Positions 17,781 through 19,181 of a DNA stretch of 19,181 bases are shown here, in pieces. Where the stretch lies: the NCBI GenBank assembly GCA_015179025.1, contig WHUX01000567.1, positions 1 through 19,181 of the forward strand, given 5' to 3'. The DNA comes from Terfezia claveryi (Eukaryota; Ascomycota; Pezizomycetes; Pezizales; Pezizaceae). A program made the translations under genes and the position numbers. Position 1 is the first letter of the stretch. The number at the start of each line of letters is the position of its first letter. The notes under the pieces are model-generated. The model had not been told where the DNA came from. It made no database searches and saw only the letters and a program-made list of their open reading frames with translations.

Positions 17781-19181
17781 TGTCACGGGGGCCCTATTGA
17801 CTGATAGCGCTCTTGCGACTATTAGGACGGCCGTAATTTGCTGCCGCAACGATATCTATTCCACAACACAGAATATCAATCCTATAGCAGTAAAGTTCAA
17901 TCCAACTATAGTCCCTCACGTCGGATCTTATTTCGCAACACAAAATAAATCCTATGTCGCTTGAACGTAAAGTTAACTCAAGACTTAGAACTTTGTAGGC
18001 TTCGTGTACTCAAGGTGCTCTTGCTTTCGAATACTCGCTGGTGGTAGAATGAATTCAACCAGAACTACTTGCACTATTTATATCCCGCGGTGTTTGTAGA
18101 TATTCTTATGATAAAAATATTTTATAAAACACGGGCCTACCTGTACCTCGGAATTTCTTCCTAGTGTTATGCCATCCACACCTTTGTTAATGCAGTTGCT
18201 ATCTGCACTCGTTGTCACAGGTTACTAACCCGAATGTAGAGAATATTTCCATGTCTGCATGTTATACCTACTTTGCTTATAGCTCGCTATCCCATTAAAG
18301 AATTCTTATCCGAGACAACTAAATTCAATTCCAGATACATTACCAATTCCCGATACTATCGAATTACCATCCGACAATATCCGAAGGCATCTAATTATGT
18401 TTCCGGCAATATTCACTTAATAGTGTCTAGTGTCCATTGAAAATAATTTTCAACTGCACATAACTCTATGAATAGAGAACCGTGGGTCACAAGTAAATTA
18501 CCATTGGAAAGGTATCAACGCATAGAAGATTATAGAATCTTAGTTTATCACGATACCCAAATTATTCATGGAGTTATTACCAATAATAAGTAAACCTCTT
18601 CATGGACCTATATGACCATATTAAAAGTCTTATATCTCCATGGGTTTAACTCCGATCATAAAATGGATTGCAGAAATAGAATCAGGACGAAGAGTAGGCC
18701 TAGATAGAACCTTGAAACATTAAATTCGGAGAACTTTATGTTTTGGCCCTACCTTTGCCTCTGTCCTGGGTGCACTCCCTTATAGTGTCACCGGACGCAC
18801 TTTGGTCTAAAGTGCGCCCTCGGTCCTTCATTTTTTTAGTTATTTTTACCGAATTATTTTCCTACAGTTCAGGGTAATAATTCAATATTCAGGGTAACGC
18901 CAAGACTTCAGGGTAACAGCTAATATAGCTAGCATGCATATAGTCAGCATATTAATCTGAGTATAACTATTGAACCGTTAATCGGATTCTTATGAAACTT
19001 AAACCGTAGCTCCCTCAAGGGTCTATGGACGTTCCATAAGGGTCTTAACTATCTAGGATAATTATAAACCACTCCGAGGTTCATACCCGTTTCATATACT
19101 TAACTCTTATAGATAAGTATTAGAAACGTTTGCACCACACTGCTAAGAGTGTACCTAGAGTTCATATAGATTCTAGGGTCG
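17781..19181 (-). repeat. Right LTR, inverted relative to the left LTR
   Basis: It starts TGTCACGGGGGCCCTATTGA, the reverse complement of the left LTR end, and runs as a reverse-complement copy to 19181, which matches left position 10147. By that alignment about 50 bp (the U3 start) lie beyond the window. It carries the inverted TATTTATA promoter box, has no solo-LTR insertion, and keeps about 56 bp (within 17848-17955) that the left copy lost. Point differences, mostly transitions, are scattered along it. Confidence 0.88.

Larger units (their letters stand above)
10096..19181 (+). mobile_element. Ty3/gypsy LTR retrotransposon, truncated, with inverted LTRs
   Basis: The order is sense LTR, gag, protease, reverse transcriptase, RNase H, then an inverted LTR that runs off the window. 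The domain order and the RT and RNase H motifs are typical of Ty3/gypsy. Integrase and everything 3' of it is absent at the point where the inverted LTR begins. Stops, single-base losses and a solo-LTR insertion in gag make it non-functional. No clear primer-binding site can be named after 12234 and no polypurine tract is visible before 17781. The latter fits a junction that is not the natural 3' end. Confidence 0.85.

Overview
The window reads as a repeat-filled, gene-poor compartment of a filamentous fungus, most likely an ascomycete. The indications are very short introns (52, 54 and 59 nt) with GTAAGT-like donors and CTAAT-like branch sites, a Ty3/gypsy retrotransposon with a TGTCAC-type long terminal repeat, and premature stops that nearly all fit C-to-T change (RIP-like mutation or cytosine deamination). 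I see no intact host gene. The species cannot be named from this sequence.

Positions 1-9436 are dominated by a large inverted structure. Its core (4752-6709, minus strand) is a decayed four-exon gene for an integrase-like transposase. It has an HHCC zinc finger, a DDE core of the type seen in the SCAND3/KRBA2 domesticated genes and Ginger-like DNA transposons, a long acidic linker and a cysteine-rich tail. The core is flanked by two inverted arms of about 1.5 kb (left about 1240-4803, right 7869-about 9436). The arms carry the same ordered modules: a 16-bp-type minisatellite (A), a unique block (B), a 24-bp minisatellite (C), a 34-bp minisatellite (D), a unique block of about 280 bp (E), a 24-bp minisatellite (F) and a 28-29-bp minisatellite (G). 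I interpret this as a foldback-like DNA transposon. The left arm is split by an insertion of about 1.6 kb (about 1690-3312) with a C-rich tract, a poly-T tract and one small unknown ORF. A separate hairpin element (7027-7869) sits between the transposase gene and the right arm. The far left (1-690) has another F minisatellite and a tRNA-like segment.

Positions 9437-10095 hold unassigned sequence, then one arm of a second AT-rich hairpin element. It is cut at 10096 by a Ty3/gypsy element running to the window end: a sense LTR (10096-12234), gag, protease, reverse transcriptase and RNase H (12283-17780), then a second LTR in the opposite orientation (17781-19181 and beyond). The integrase is missing: coding sequence stops just after RNase H, exactly where the U5 end of the inverted LTR begins. 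Inverted LTRs of this kind are expected from self-integration of the cDNA, or from nested insertion of a sibling copy.

Two 738-bp solo LTRs of a different retrotransposon have also landed here, one inside the left LTR (10709-11446) and one inside gag (13834-14571). They lie in opposite orientations, each with a clean 5-bp target-site duplication. Every coding sequence seen is broken by stops, frameshifts or insertions, so the region looks like a graveyard of nested mobile elements.
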